64,000 bases of DNA from Ruegeria meonggei (GCF_900172215.1 NZ_FWFP01000002.1:124001-188000); one strand, 5' to 3'. Shown: positions 45,481-55,380, counted from the first letter of the stretch. Numbers and translations are program-made. Notes: generated from the letters alone by a model not told the origin.

Positions 45481-45514
45481 AAAAAAAACGACCAGACCCA
45501 AAGGGAACTGGTCG
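45481..45514 (-). terminator. Intrinsic terminator after scpA, abutting the next gene's ribosome-binding site
   Basis: Minus strand: CGACCAG, 12-base loop, CTGGTCG, then eight Ts. The T-run continues as AAAAGGAGG, which is the Shine-Dalgarno of the VOC gene (GTG 45466). Confidence 0.75.
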
Positions 45515-45568
45515 CATGTTTCCGCCAATGGCGCGCAATCACAAGATTTTTCGGTCAAGAACCTCTTA

Positions 45569-47695
45569 TCAGCCCTTTGATCCGCCAATCAGCTTCAGGA
45601 TATCCTGTGCCGCCTCGGGGATATTGGTGCCTGGGCCAAAGATCGCCTTGACACCATGGTCATACAGGAACTGGTAATCCTGCTGCGGAATGACACCGCC
45701 GCAAATCACGATAATGTCTTCGGCTCCGGCCTTTTTCAGCTCTTCTACCAACTGCGGGGCCAAGGTCTTATGCCCAGCGGCCTGAGACGAAATGCCAACC
45801 ACGTGAACGTCGTTGTCCACAGCGTCCTGCGCGGCCTCGGCCGGGGTCTGAAACAGAGGGCCAACGTCGACATCAAACCCGATATCGGCAAAGGCGGTCG
45901 CAATTACCTTGGCACCGCGGTCGTGGCCATCCTGACCCATCTTAACCACAAGCAAGCGGGGGCGACGGCCTTCGGCCTCGGCAAACTCTTCGATGGATTT
46001 CTGGATCGCGGCAAAGCCTTCGTCGCCTTCATAAGCGGCCCCATAGACACCGGCCAACGTTTTTACCTCGGCGCGGTGACGGCCGAATTCCTTTTCCATT
46101 GCCATGCTGATCTCTCCCACGGATGCACGGGCCCGCGCGGCTTCAACCGCCGCAGCAAGCAGATTTCCACCTTCGCGGGCGGTCTTGGTCAGCGCGTCCA
46201 GCGCCTGTTGGCATGCGGCCTCGTCGCGTGTCGCACGGATGCGATCCAGACGCGCGACCTGCGCTTCGCGCACGGCGACGTTGTCGACGTCCAGAATGTC
46301 GATCGGGTCTTCCTTTTCCTTGCGGTACTTGTTGACGCCGACGATGACCTCATCGCCCCGGTCAATCATCGCCTGACGACGCGCGGCGCTTTCCTCGATC
46401 CGCAGTTTGGGCATACCCGAGGCCACGGCCTTGGTCATACCGCCCATCTCTTCGACCTCTTCCATCAGCGCCCAGGCCTTTTCGACCAGCTCATTGGTCA
46501 GGCTTTCGATGTAATAAGACCCCGCCAGCGGATCGACCACGTCGGTGACGCCGGTTTCCTCTTGCAGCACCAGTTGGGTGTTCCGCGCGATACGGGCCGA
46601 GAAATCGGTGGGCAACGCGATGGCTTCGTCCAGCGCGTTGGTGTGCAGGCTTTGCGTGCCGCCCAAAACCGCGCTCATCGCCTCATATGCGGTGCGGATC
46701 ACGTTGTTATAGGGGTCCTGCTCCTGCAGGCTGACGCCAGATGTCTGACAGTGGGTCCGCAGCATCTTGGAGCGTTCGGATTTTGCGCCGAAATCGGTCA
46801 TCACCCGGTGCCACAGAGTGCGGGCCGCGCGCAGTTTGGCGATCTCCATGAAAAAGTTCATGCCGATGGCAAAGAAGAACGACAACCGACCGGCGAATTT
46901 GTCCACATCCATCCCGGCCTCGGTGGCGGCGCGGACGTATTCGCGCCCATCGGCCAGCGTATAGGCCAATTCCTGCACCAGGTTCGCGCCGGCCTCTTGC
47001 ATGTGATAACCCGAGATCGAGATCGAGTTGAATTTCGGCATATCATTCGAGGTATATTCGATGATGTCCGAGATGATCTTCATCGACGGTTCCGGCGGGT
47101 AGATATAGGTGTTGCGCACCATGAACTCTTTCAGAATGTCATTCTGAATTGTGCCCGCCAGCAGCGATTTGTCGTGCCCTTGCTCTTCGCCTGCAACGAT
47201 GAAGCTGGCCAGGATCGGGATCACCGCGCCGTTCATCGTCATCGAGACCGAGACCTTGTCCAGCGGAATGCCGTCAAACAGGATCTTCATATCCTCGACG
47301 CTGTCGATGGCCACACCCGCCTTGCCAACATCGCCGACCACCCGTGGGTGGTCGCTGTCATAACCCCGGTGCGTCGCCAGATCGAAGGCCACTGACACGC
47401 CCTGCTGACCCGCGGCCAGATTGCGGCGGTAGAAGGCATTTGATTCTTCGGCCGTGGAAAACCCCGCGTACTGACGAATGGTCCAGGGACGGCCTGCATA
47501 CATCGTTGCCTTCACACCCCGCGTAAACGGACCGAAACCGGGCATCGATCCCATATGCGGCAGATCAGCGGTGTCATCTTGCGTATAGAGCGGTTTGACG
47601 TCGATACCTTCCAGCGTTTCCTTGGTCAGGTCGTCCAACGGGCGACCGCGCAGCTCTTTCTCGGCCAGCGCCTGCCAGTCTTTCCTATCGGTCAT
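45569..47695 (-). CDS. scpA: Methylmalonyl-CoA mutase
   Basis: 708 residues, adenosylcobalamin-dependent mutase converting methylmalonyl-CoA to succinyl-CoA. Catalytic barrel (~1-520) with [25 protein letters not shown] and [20 protein letters not shown]; the C-terminal B12-binding domain (~570-708) has the signature DGHDRG in [20 protein letters not shown], with SQAAGHKTL and the GG of [10 protein letters not shown]. Single-chain homodimer type. Together with PccA/PccB it completes propionyl-CoA to succinyl-CoA conversion. Confidence 0.96.
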   Translation of the reverse strand: MTDRKDWQALAEKELRGRPLDDLTKETLEGIDVKPLYTQDDTADLPHMGSMPGFGPFTRGVKATMYAGRPWTIRQYAGFSTAEESNAFYRRNLAAGQQGVSVAFDLATHRGYDSDHPRVVGDVGKAGVAIDSVEDMKILFDGIPLDKVSVSMTMNGAVIPILASFIVAGEEQGHDKSLLAGTIQNDILKEFMVRNTYIYPPEPSMKIISDIIEYTSNDMPKFNSISISGYHMQEAGANLVQELAYTLADGREYVRAATEAGMDVDKFAGRLSFFFAIGMNFFMEIAKLRAARTLWHRVMTDFGAKSERSKMLRTHCQTSGVSLQEQDPYNNVIRTAYEAMSAVLGGTQSLHTNALDEAIALPTDFSARIARNTQLVLQEETGVTDVVDPLAGSYYIESLTNELVEKAWALMEEVEEMGGMTKAVASGMPKLRIEESAARRQAMIDRGDEVIVGVNKYRKEKEDPIDILDVDNVAVREAQVARLDRIRATRDEAACQQALDALTKTAREGGNLLAAAVEAARARASVGEISMAMEKEFGRHRAEVKTLAGVYGAAYEGDEGFAAIQKSIEEFAEAEGRRPRLLVVKMGQDGHDRGAKVIATAFADIGFDVDVGPLFQTPAEAAQDAVDNDVHVVGISSQAAGHKTLAPQLVEELKKAGAEDIIVICGGVIPQQDYQFLYDHGVKAIFGPGTNIPEAAQDILKLIGGSKG

Positions 47696-47863
47696 TGCGA
47701 TTTCCTTTTCTCAATCCGGTTCGCGCCGGGTCGTGGCCCGCGCGGTATGATCCTTGGTGTTGCCCGTTCAGGCAGGGTGATGCGCAACATTTTGAACGCT
47801 GCATGCATTTCGACGGTCGCATTCACCGGCGCAGGGGCTATATTCAATCCAACAGGAGGCCCC

Positions 47864-48310
47864 ATGACACGAACGCTTGCGCTTGTTTTCTCGGCACTAT
47901 TCCCGCTGGCCGCACTGGCCGCCGACGGGTCTGCGCCTGCAGATGACAGCTTTGTCCGACCTGTCGGTGACAGCGACCTGAGCGAATACCTATGGGTCAA
48001 TCGCCCTATTGTGGTCTTTGCCGACACGCCGGCCGATCCGCGATTCCAACAGCAGATCGATCTGCTACTGGAAGATGAGGCGGCGATGCGTGACCGTGAA
48101 GTGGTGGTTCTGACCGACACTGATCCATCGGCCCGGTCCCCGATCAGGTCGCAGCTGCGCCCGCGCGGGTTCCAGATGGTGTTTGTCGACAAAGACGGCG
48201 TCGTCAAACTGCGTAAACCCAGCCCGTGGAGCGGGCGCGAGATTGGCCGGTCTATCGACAAAACCCCCCTGCGCCAACGCGAAATCCGTGAACGGCGCGA
48301 GGGCGGTTGA
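47864..48310 (+). CDS. DUF4174 family secreted protein
   Basis: 148 residues from ATG 47864, with AGGAGG five bases upstream. Signal peptide MTRTLALVFSALFPLAALA. The mature part shows LSEYLWVNRPIVVFADTPADPRFQQQIDLL, VVVLTDTDP and RPRGFQMVFVDKDGVVKLRKPSPWSGREI, the DUF4174 pattern with a thioredoxin-like strand order but no CxxC. Function unknown. It lies on the opposite strand between scpA and pccA. Confidence 0.8.
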   Translation: MTRTLALVFSALFPLAALAADGSAPADDSFVRPVGDSDLSEYLWVNRPIVVFADTPADPRFQQQIDLLLEDEAAMRDREVVVLTDTDPSARSPIRSQLRPRGFQMVFVDKDGVVKLRKPSPWSGREIGRSIDKTPLRQREIRERREGG

Positions 48311-48386
48311 GCGCTTTGGCCACGCCTTATGGCCCCGGCGCAAGACACCGGGATCTGTTGGGCATATGACAAAAGCGCAATCATGA

Positions 48387-50432
48387 TCATTCGAACTCGA
48401 TGATCACATCGTCCACGGCCAGGCTATCGCCGGGGCCTGCGTTGATCTTGGCGACGGTCCCTTTCTTCTCGGCGCGCAGGATGTTTTCCATCTTCATCGC
48501 CTCGACCGTGCACAGCGCCTGACCTTCCTGAACCTCCTGCCCCACTTCGACATTGATCTTCACGATCAGTCCGGGCATCGGGCACAACAGCATTTTCGAG
48601 GTATCGGGCGGCAGCTTTTCGGGCATCAGCTGGGCCAGTTCGGCCTGACGCGGGCGGCGCACATGCACTTTCATATCTGCGCCCCGGTTGCGGATGCGGA
48701 ATCCGCCCGACACTTTGCCAACCTTCAGAACCAATGGGCTGCCATCCACATCCAGTACCGCCAACTGATCCCCCGGTGTCCAGTTCGAGGTGACGCGCAG
48801 GGTGGCCCCGTCTTCGAATTTAACCGTTGCGCCCTCTTTATCGGCATTCACCTGCACGGCATAGTCCTGCCCCTGCAGAGTGACGACCCACCGTTTGCCC
48901 ACTTTGCGTTCGTGATTGTCCATCCGTCCCGACACGCGGGTGCGGCGGATTTCGGCCACACGGTGCATAGCGGCACAGGACGCAGCAATCCGGCGCAGGT
49001 TATCCACAGGCAGTTCAACGCCCTCAAACCCTTCGGGATACTCCTCGGCGATAAAGGCGGTTGTCATGTCGCCGCTGACAAAAATCGGGTGGTCCATCAC
49101 GGCGGACAAGAACGGCAGGTTGTGCCCAATCCCTTCGACCTCAAAACTGTCGAGCGCAACGCGCATTGCCTCGATCGCCTGCGCACGGGTCGGAGCCCAG
49201 GTGCAGAGCTTGGCGATCATCGGGTCATAATACATGCTGATCTCGCCGCCCTCAAAAACGCCGGTATCGTTGCGTACGGCAGCGTCACCGGCGGGGGCCT
49301 CACCCTGCCATTTGTCGTTCACCAGCAACGGACCCGCAGCAATTTCCTGCGGTGGACGATAGCGGGTCAGACGGCCAATGGACGGCAGGAAGCCACGATA
49401 AGGATCTTCGGCATACAGACGGTTCTCAATAGCCCAGCCTGTCAGGGTCACGTCATCCTGCGTGATCGACAGCTCCTCGCCCGCAGCCACGCGGATCATC
49501 TGTTCAACCAGATCGACACCGGTGATCAGTTCAGTCACCGGGTGTTCCACCTGCAGGCGGGTGTTCATCTCAAGGAAGTAGAAGTTCTTGTCGCCATCAA
49601 CGATGAATTCGACGGTTCCGGCGCTGGCATAATCCACAGCCTTGGCAAGGGCGACGGCCTGTTCACCCATGGCCTTACGGGTCGCCTCGTCCAGGAACGG
49701 CGACGGAGCCTCTTCCACCACCTTCTGGTTCCGGCGCTGGATCGAGCATTCACGCTCGCCCAGATAGACCCCGTTGCCGTGGCTGTCGCACAGAACCTGA
49801 ATTTCGATATGGCGCGGTTGAGTGACAAATTTTTCGATGAAAATCCGGTCGTCCCCAAACGAATTCGCGGCCTCGTTCTTGGAGGACTGGAACCCCTCGC
49901 GGGCCTCTTCATCCGTCCAGGCAATCCGCATCCCCTTGCCACCGCCACCGGCGCTGGCTTTGATCATGACAGGATAACCAACCTCGTTCGAGATCTTCAC
50001 CGCCTCGTCCGCGTCTTCGATCAGGCCCATGTAACCAGGAACCGTCGAAACCCCCGCTTCTTGCGCGATCTTTTTCGAGGTGATCTTGTCGCCCATGCTT
50101 TCAATCGCCCCAACAGGCGGACCAACAAATGCGACGCCTTCGGCCTCAAGCGCTTGGGCGAATTTCGAGTTTTCCGACAGAAACCCGTATCCCGGATGCA
50201 CTGCCTGCGCGCCGCTTTGACGGATTGCTTCCATGACCTTGTCGATCACGATGTACGACTGGTTCGCGGGTGGCGGGCCGATATGGACGGCTTCGTCTGC
50301 CATCGACACATGGAGCGCGTTCTTGTCCGCGTCCGAATAGATGGCAACGGTGCCGATGCCCATCTTGCGGGCGGTCTTGATGACCCGGCAGGCGATCTCG
50401 CCCCGGTTGGCGATCAGGATCTTATTGAACAT
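48387..50432 (-). CDS. pccA: Propionyl-CoA carboxylase, biotin-containing alpha subunit
   Basis: 681 residues. Biotin carboxylase half (~1-450) with KILIANRGEIACRVIKTA, the glycine loop KASAGGGGKGMR, ERECSIQRRNQKVVEEAPSP and EMNTRLQVEHPVTE; a BT bridging region (~450-600) with a beta-barrel-like segment; and a C-terminal biotinyl domain with VEAMKMENIL (~645). Partners with PccB to make methylmalonyl-CoA from propionyl-CoA. The gene lies 3.3 kb downstream of pccB, separated by a porin on the other strand. Confidence 0.96.
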   Translation of the reverse strand: MFNKILIANRGEIACRVIKTARKMGIGTVAIYSDADKNALHVSMADEAVHIGPPPANQSYIVIDKVMEAIRQSGAQAVHPGYGFLSENSKFAQALEAEGVAFVGPPVGAIESMGDKITSKKIAQEAGVSTVPGYMGLIEDADEAVKISNEVGYPVMIKASAGGGGKGMRIAWTDEEAREGFQSSKNEAANSFGDDRIFIEKFVTQPRHIEIQVLCDSHGNGVYLGERECSIQRRNQKVVEEAPSPFLDEATRKAMGEQAVALAKAVDYASAGTVEFIVDGDKNFYFLEMNTRLQVEHPVTELITGVDLVEQMIRVAAGEELSITQDDVTLTGWAIENRLYAEDPYRGFLPSIGRLTRYRPPQEIAAGPLLVNDKWQGEAPAGDAAVRNDTGVFEGGEISMYYDPMIAKLCTWAPTRAQAIEAMRVALDSFEVEGIGHNLPFLSAVMDHPIFVSGDMTTAFIAEEYPEGFEGVELPVDNLRRIAASCAAMHRVAEIRRTRVSGRMDNHERKVGKRWVVTLQGQDYAVQVNADKEGATVKFEDGATLRVTSNWTPGDQLAVLDVDGSPLVLKVGKVSGGFRIRNRGADMKVHVRRPRQAELAQLMPEKLPPDTSKMLLCPMPGLIVKINVEVGQEVQEGQALCTVEAMKMENILRAEKKGTVAKINAGPGDSLAVDDVIIEFE

Positions 50433-50462
50433 GGAATGTCCTTTGTATTGGTGTTCGGGAAA

Positions 50463-50500
50463 CGCAAAACGCCGCCGCGGGGCCTGACCCCACGACGGCG
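50463..50500 (-). terminator. Long-stem hairpin after the small lipoprotein gene
   Basis: Minus strand: CGCCGTCGTGGGG, 5-base loop, CCCCGCGGCGGCG (13 pairs with two T-G), then TTTTGCGTTT. It lies between the small lipoprotein stop and the pccA start. A second GC hairpin (50517-50537) sits closer to the lipoprotein stop. Confidence 0.7.
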
Positions 50501-50548
50501 TGTTGCGCGATGACGGTCGGGGCGACGGGCGCCCCGAAAATCCAAGAA

Positions 50549-50752
50549 TTATCTACAGTTGTTCTGTGTCTTGCAGTAGAGCACGTTGCCCGCTGCGCCG
50601 AGCACGGCACCAAACAACGGATCGGCGCTGACGACCGCCGCGCCCACCGCCCCTGCGCCACCGCCAAGCAACGCCTGTTCACCCGTACTGTCGCCACAGG
50701 CCGCAAGCCCTGCGCAGGTCGCAAGTGCCAGGAATAGTCGTGAATTTCGCAT
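50549..50752 (-). CDS. Small lipoprotein (67 aa)
   Basis: 67 residues with a lipobox LAAC in MRNSRLFLALATCAGLAAC. The mature part is Gly/Ala-rich and hydrophobic (LLGGGAGAVGAAVVSADPLFGAVLGAAG) with two cysteines near the end, a pattern seen in small glycine-zipper lipoproteins. Function unknown. It lies just upstream of pccA, with a terminator between. Confidence 0.7.
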   Translation of the reverse strand: MRNSRLFLALATCAGLAACGDSTGEQALLGGGAGAVGAAVVSADPLFGAVLGAAGNVLYCKTQNNCR

Positions 50753-50883
50753 GTGTTCTGCCCTTTTGGTTTTCTTGATGTATTTGAGGGCAGATGCCGA
50801 GAACACCGCTTGTTATTCAATATCAGGCGGGGGAATTCGGTATTTTGCGCAGGTTTTTGCTGCCATTCGGTTAAAACGCGCAC

Positions 50884-50943
50884 AAAGAAAAACGCGGGCA
50901 GGACTATGTGGGAACCACAAGCCTGCCCGCGGAAGGAAGGGGT
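50884..50943 (-). ncRNA. Candidate ~60-nt small RNA with pyrimidine-rich 5' end
   Basis: Minus strand promoter-like boxes TTGCCT (50971-50976) and TACTAT (50949-50954), 16 bp apart, would start RNA near 50943. The RNA begins ACCCCUUCCUUCCG, then a long hairpin (CGCGGGCAGG / CCTGCCCGCG with an inner UGUGG/CCACA stem and UUC loop), then UUUUUCUUU, a good intrinsic terminator. No open reading frame of note. The hairpin carries UGGUUCC, complementary to GGAACCA in the porin ribosome-binding region (51391-51397). Confidence 0.5.
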
Positions 50944-50948
50944 ACGGA

Positions 50949-50976
50949 ATAGTAGGTGCTTGTGCGACGCAGGCAA
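50949..50976 (-). promoter_or_regulatory. Predicted sigma-70-type promoter of the small RNA
   Basis: -35 TTGCCT (50971-50976), 16-bp spacer, -10 TACTAT (50949-50954) on the minus strand, six bases before the proposed start at 50943. Confidence 0.45.
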
Positions 50977-51402
50977 AGTAGAGCCGCACGGCCCGATCAG
51001 CATGCACGGTGTAGCTGAAGCTGCAAACGGGGATTCGCTTGGCGCGAATTTTCCGGCTGGAATCTGCCCATCCGGCGAATTTCCGCGCAGAAACGCGCCG
51101 ATAGGCGATTTGGCAGAATCGTTCACGCCATCCGGCAAGAGCGTCACACTCCCGTTACAAACGGGCGCATTTTCTACAAATTCTGCATGCGCCACATCAC
51201 GTGCCGCGGCTGCAAACCCCGCCAGAAACTCTTGGTCACATCGGATGTTACACGGCTGTTTCACCGATGAGTGAAAGCGCACGTCTTGTTTCGCAAATCT
51301 TCTCGAGAATTTCGGCCCAGTTTGTGCCGATCTCGTGATTTCACAGAAAAAGCACCCCGTGGAACGGTTCCCGTGCACATTCGCACAAAAGGAACCATCC
51401 GT

Positions 51403-52554
51403 ATGATTATAAATAGAAAAAAGGCATTTATGCTCGCTGCTTCTGCTCTTGGTATGACCAGCACGCTTGCCTTTGCCGACGATGCGCAAACCCAGTCGGA
51501 ACTGGAGGCTCTGCGCGCCCGGGTCGAGGCGTTGGAGGCTGCCAACCCCGGTGCTGGAACTGGAGATTTGCGGATCGGGAGCACCACCCTGGACGTCTAT
51601 GGCTACGTCAAGGCGGACTTCTTCTATGACTTCGAGTTCGATCAGGGCGATACGGCGTTCGTGAACGTGATCGGCGAACCCTCGGCTGCGACCAGCGGCA
51701 CGTTTGGCGCCACGGTCCGCCAGTCCCGGATCGGATTGCGGACCAGCACACCCAGCGCCCTGGGCGATATCGACGGGCAACTGGAGGTTGATATGTTCGC
51801 TTCGAACGGAACGGCCGAGTTCCGGCTGCGTCACGCCAATATCCGGATTAATGACACTTGGCTGATCGGCCAGTATTGGACAAACTTTCAGCCCCTGGAC
51901 ACTTACCCGACCTCGGTCGAATTTAACGGCCCTGTTGGTATCGCTTTCGCGCGTGTGCCGCAGGTGCGGTACACCAACACATTCGGAACCAACGCGTCCT
52001 TTGCCGTCGCCGTCGAAGAGAATGTCAGCGGCTCGAACTCTGAGGATCCGGTGCTGACCGCCTCCGCTGAATACAACGACGGAAAGTACATCGCGCGTGT
52101 GGCCGCTCTGTACGGAACTGCTGAAAGTGGCAGTACCGAGGTCGATCAGACCGGCTTCACCCTGTCCGGTTCGATCCGCCCGTGGGAAGGCGGCCTGTTT
52201 CAGGTCAATTACGTGAACGGCGAGGCGCTTGGCCCCTATCTTATTGGTTTGGGAGATCCCATTGTCGGCGGCCAGGCCAATGACGTGGATGGTTACACCA
52301 TCGAGTTCCGCCAGGATATCGGCCCTAAGTGGAATGTCGGCATCGCCTACGGCAAAGAAGACTACGATCTGCCTACCTCTACCGGCACGTTGGCCTTTAC
52401 CGAGCTTGAGACGATCCACGTCAATGCCTTCTACAAGGCGACGGACAACCTGACCCTCAGCGCTGAATACATCTATGGCGAACGCAACGACGCCACGACG
52501 GGACGCACCTTTGACGGCAACCGTGTCCAGGCGGCGGCCCAGTTGAATTTCTGA
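51403..52554 (+). CDS. Outer-membrane porin, DcaP-like
   Basis: 383 residues. ATG 51403 with GGAACC (AAGGAA) about seven to eight bases upstream. Signal peptide MIINRKKAFMLAASALGMTSTLAFA. The mature N-terminus is a short coiled-coil (QSELEALRARVEALEAA), followed by alternating amphipathic beta strands typical of DcaP-like trimeric porins (TLDVYGYVKADFFYDFEFD, TVRQSRIGLRTSTPS, and a terminal QAAAQLNF ending in aromatic Phe). Probably takes up small acids or other solutes. It stands on the opposite strand inside the pcc region, and a strong terminator follows. Confidence 0.87.
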   Translation: MIINRKKAFMLAASALGMTSTLAFADDAQTQSELEALRARVEALEAANPGAGTGDLRIGSTTLDVYGYVKADFFYDFEFDQGDTAFVNVIGEPSAATSGTFGATVRQSRIGLRTSTPSALGDIDGQLEVDMFASNGTAEFRLRHANIRINDTWLIGQYWTNFQPLDTYPTSVEFNGPVGIAFARVPQVRYTNTFGTNASFAVAVEENVSGSNSEDPVLTASAEYNDGKYIARVAALYGTAESGSTEVDQTGFTLSGSIRPWEGGLFQVNYVNGEALGPYLIGLGDPIVGGQANDVDGYTIEFRQDIGPKWNVGIAYGKEDYDLPTSTGTLAFTELETIHVNAFYKATDNLTLSAEYIYGERNDATTGRTFDGNRVQAAAQLNF

Positions 52555-52567
52555 ACGCACAAGTCCC

Positions 52568-52596
52568 CCCTGCCCACCTACGGGCAGGGTTTTTTT
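52568..52596 (+). terminator. Intrinsic terminator after porin
   Basis: CCCTGCCC, loop ACCTAC, GGGCAGGG, then seven Ts. Fourteen bases after the porin stop. Confidence 0.92.
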
Positions 52597-52641
52597 CGGG
52601 GATATTCCCCAAAACCTATGTGCGACAGCGGATTGCACGGC

Positions 52642-52995
52642 TTAACGCACCCCGTCGTATATGTCGGGAAAGGACACTCGCAGCGCATCCGGATCAATGA
52701 CCAACAACGCATCATAGCTTGCCGGATCAAACGGATCTTCGGCGGGAAGAACTTCGCGCTCGAACAGCCAGCTTAGGCGTCCGGCGTCCAGATTTCCGCG
52801 CTCGAACGGTTGGTCGCCAAACTGGTCCCACAATGCCTTCATAAAACCCGCGTCTGCGCGCCTGTCGGCCGGTTTGCGATCGCGGAACCGTTCGCGTCGG
52901 GTCAGCGGGGTTGCCCCCTTCGGATTGGCCCGACGAATGGTGAACTGAAAATCGGTTCCAGTCAGACGTCCGGGAAAGCCGCGGTGTTTCAGCAT
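52642..52995 (-). CDS. Hypothetical protein in the pcc cluster (117 aa)
   Basis: 117 residues from ATG 52995 with AGGGG ahead. Basic first half (TRRERFRDRKPADRRADAG), then GDQPFERGNLDAGRLSWLFEREVLP and an acidic end (IDPDALRVSFPDIYDG). No membrane segment or known motif. It follows the DUF6497 gene by 136 bp and its stop faces the porin terminator. Function unknown. Confidence 0.6.
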   Translation of the reverse strand: MLKHRGFPGRLTGTDFQFTIRRANPKGATPLTRRERFRDRKPADRRADAGFMKALWDQFGDQPFERGNLDAGRLSWLFEREVLPAEDPFDPASYDALLVIDPDALRVSFPDIYDGVR

Positions 52996-53131
52996 GCCGT
53001 CCCCTCTCTCTTGTTGACAGTCACAGGGTGAAGAAAACCGCACCCGGTACAGAACGGGGTCATGTCGCGTACCTCCAAAGCCGCATTGATATCCAGAAAC
53101 GCTCTGACGTTATGAAAACGAGGTTTCATGG

Positions 53132-53617
53132 TCAGAGCCCCTCCCAGATACACTGGGATTGGTCCAGTCGGTAGGCTTCAAAAAATTGCGTGGCATCTGG
53201 AGAGGAACGCCCGAACTCAATGGGTCGGTCGGACAAGGAAATCACAACCCGCGCGGGATCCAGCTCGTACTTGGCGACGTAGGCAACCGCCAGTGTTTTG
53301 CACAGATGTTCCATATCCGCCGAGGCGACGTCATAGCCGATCCGCCCAACGGTCGATCCGATCTTTGGAGCGATGAACCGAAACCTGATCCAAAGCTCGC
53401 CCGGATTATCGTCCAGCAGAACATCGCTCAGGTGCACCGGTTGCCCAGACGGCACCGGTAGCAAGGTTTCTGTTTCTGCCAGAATGGGGGATGACAAGCC
53501 AAGAAATGCCAGAACAAAGGCGCAACCCCAGACCCACCACCGGTGAGCTCCTCTCTCCGGGGTCGCGCGCGCATGGCTTTTGGCCCGCGCTTTTCTATGT
53601 TCAATAGGGCATTTCAT
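53132..53617 (-). CDS. DUF6497 family secreted protein
   Basis: 161 residues with a long N-terminal lead and hydrophobic segment (WWVWGCAFVLAFLGLSS) before the mature start at about residue 48. The body, LLPVPSGQPVHLSDVLLDDNPGELWIRFRF IAPKIG..., then MEHLCKTLAVAYV, fits DUF6497 proteins found beside propionyl-CoA carboxylase genes in Rhodobacterales. Two cysteines may form a disulphide. Function unknown; it follows pccB by 111 bp and is probably in its transcript. Confidence 0.68.
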   Translation of the reverse strand: MKCPIEHRKARAKSHARATPERGAHRWWVWGCAFVLAFLGLSSPILAETETLLPVPSGQPVHLSDVLLDDNPGELWIRFRFIAPKIGSTVGRIGYDVASADMEHLCKTLAVAYVAKYELDPARVVISLSDRPIEFGRSSPDATQFFEAYRLDQSQCIWEGL

Positions 53618-53728
53618 TTAGCAGTTTTGGCCTCAAAGTCAAACTTGCTCGTGTACAGATCTTTCTGGCCAGATCATTGGACTTTTCCAACGGGTGTCCG
53701 GCCAGAAGGGGCATATCGTACAAATTCC

Positions 53729-55261
53729 TTACAGAGGAATATTGTCGTGCTTTTTCCACGGGTTCTTCAGCGACTTGTTTCGCAGGCTGGCAAAAGCCCG
53801 GGACACGCGTCGGCGGGTAGATTGCGGCATAATCACTTCGTCGATAAAGCCCCGCTCGGCAGCGACAAACGGGTTCGCAAACCGGTCCTCGTAGTTCTGG
53901 GCGTGTTTCGCGATCTTGTCAGAGTCACCCAAATCGGCGCGGTGGATGATTTCGGTCGCGCCCTTGGCACCCATCACCGCGATCTCGGCGGTGGGCCAGG
54001 CATAGTTGAAATCGCCGCGCAGATGTTTGGACGCCATCACGTCATAAGCCCCGCCATAGGCCTTGCGGGTGATCACGGTCACCTTGGGAACCGTCGCTTC
54101 GCCATAGGCAAACAGCAGCTTCGCACCATGCTTGATTACGCCGCCATATTCCTGCGAGGTGCCCGGCAGGAAACCCGGCACATCCACCAGTGTCAGGATC
54201 GGAATCTCAAAACAGTCACAGAATCGCACAAACCGCGCCGCCTTGCGGCTGCTGTCGATGTCCAGACACCCGGCCAGAACCATCGGCTGGTTGGCCACGA
54301 CGCCCACTGTCTGACCTTCTAACCGGATGAATCCGGTGATGATGTTTTTGGCGAAATCTTCCTGAATTTCGTAGAAATCACCCTCATCCGCCACTTTGGT
54401 GATCAGTTCCTTCATGTCATACGGCGTGTTCGGATTGTCCGGGATCAGGGTATCCAGCGACGTCTCCAACCGGCCGGGTTCGTCAAAGAAAGGACGCACA
54501 GGCGGCTTTTCGCGGTTGTTGAGCGGCAGGAAGTCGACCAGGCGGCGCACCTCTGCCAAGGCTTCGACATCATTCTCAAACGCGCCATCCGCAACCGAGG
54601 ATTTCTTGGTATGGGTCGATGCCCCACCCAGTTCTTCGGCGGTGACGACCTCATTGGTGACGGTCTTCACAACATCAGGGCCGGTCACGAACATGTAAGA
54701 GGTATCTTTGACCATGAAGATAAAGTCCGTCATCGCCGGGCTATACACCGCGCCGCCAGCGCAGGGGCCCATGATGACCGATATTTGCGGGATCACGCCC
54801 GATGCCATAGTATTGCGCTGGAAGATTTCGGCATAGCCCGCAAGCGCATCGACACCTTCCTGGATTCGCGCCCCGCCTGAGTCGTTGATCCCGATCACTG
54901 GCGCGCCGTTCTGCATTGCCATATCCATGATCTTGCAAATCTTCTGCGCATGAGTGGCTGAAACCGACCCGCCTAGAACTGTGAAGTCCTGGCTGAAGAC
55001 ATAAACCATGCGGCCATTGATGGTTCCCCAGCCGGTTACGACACCATCGCCCGCAGGCTTTTGATTTTCCATCCCGAAATCGGTGCAGCGATGGCTGACA
55101 AACATGTCGAACTCTTCGAAACTGCCTTCATCCAGCAGCAGGTCGATGCGCTCGCGCGCTGTCAGTTTTCCTCGCGCGTGCTGCGCGTCGATACGTTTCT
55201 GCCCACCTCCCAGACGCGCATCGTTGCGACGGTCTTCAAGCTCGGAAAGGATGTCTTTCAT
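53729..55261 (-). CDS. pccB: Propionyl-CoA carboxylase, carboxyltransferase beta subunit
   Basis: 510 residues, usual size. Start ATG 55261 ([18 protein letters not shown]); longer upstream frames have no good start. The crotonase-type halves are intact, with the biotin-site motif [56 protein letters not shown] and [14 protein letters not shown]. It transfers CO2 from biotin of PccA to propionyl-CoA. The 182-bp divergent region to the MFS gene holds TTTGCAAA-type boxes, consistent with control by the pccR product. Confidence 0.96.
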   Translation of the reverse strand: MKDILSELEDRRNDARLGGGQKRIDAQHARGKLTARERIDLLLDEGSFEEFDMFVSHRCTDFGMENQKPAGDGVVTGWGTINGRMVYVFSQDFTVLGGSVSATHAQKICKIMDMAMQNGAPVIGINDSGGARIQEGVDALAGYAEIFQRNTMASGVIPQISVIMGPCAGGAVYSPAMTDFIFMVKDTSYMFVTGPDVVKTVTNEVVTAEELGGASTHTKKSSVADGAFENDVEALAEVRRLVDFLPLNNREKPPVRPFFDEPGRLETSLDTLIPDNPNTPYDMKELITKVADEGDFYEIQEDFAKNIITGFIRLEGQTVGVVANQPMVLAGCLDIDSSRKAARFVRFCDCFEIPILTLVDVPGFLPGTSQEYGGVIKHGAKLLFAYGEATVPKVTVITRKAYGGAYDVMASKHLRGDFNYAWPTAEIAVMGAKGATEIIHRADLGDSDKIAKHAQNYEDRFANPFVAAERGFIDEVIMPQSTRRRVSRAFASLRNKSLKNPWKKHDNIPL

Positions 55262-55327
55262 GGCGATAATCCCCTGTGAAATTTGGCGCACATTATACGC
55301 TGAAGTCTCGGGACCAAAGCGGCAATC

Positions 55328-55380
55328 GGCAAATTTGCAAATTATTGGCAACCTCATTCGGGAAAACTGTAAACTTGCTA
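55328..55380. promoter_or_regulatory. Predicted PccR-binding region upstream of pccB
   Basis: TTTGCAAA at 55334-55341, flanked by GGCAAA (55328-55333) and TTGGCAA (55345-55351). A looser AAACTTGCTAA lies at 55371-55381. The core equals the half-site of ScfR/RamB-type regulators. It lies 73 bp upstream of the pccB start and about 100 bp upstream of the MFS gene. Confidence 0.6.

Larger units (their letters stand above)
50753..51402. other. 650-bp gap between the small lipoprotein and the porin
   Basis: No protein gene with a plausible start was found. It holds the promoters of the divergent lipoprotein and porin genes, and on the minus strand the small RNA proposed at 50884-50943. The 51000-51250 part is moderately GC-rich with no repeat or hairpin recognised. 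Confidence 0.55.

Noticed and set aside
45656..47395. 579-codon plus-strand frame opposite scpA
   Set aside because: Shadow of methylmalonyl-CoA mutase; no start site or motifs.
48663..50513. 616-codon plus-strand frame opposite pccA
   Set aside because: Shadow of pccA: His/Arg/Gly-rich translation without domains, while the minus strand encodes an intact biotin carboxylase.
50422..52638. Very long (738-codon) open frame on the minus strand across the porin, gap and lipoprotein
   Set aside because: It is antisense to a clear porin, overlaps a lipoprotein gene in another frame and the small-RNA hairpin, and its translation has no family character. Long antisense frames are common in GC-rich coding DNA.
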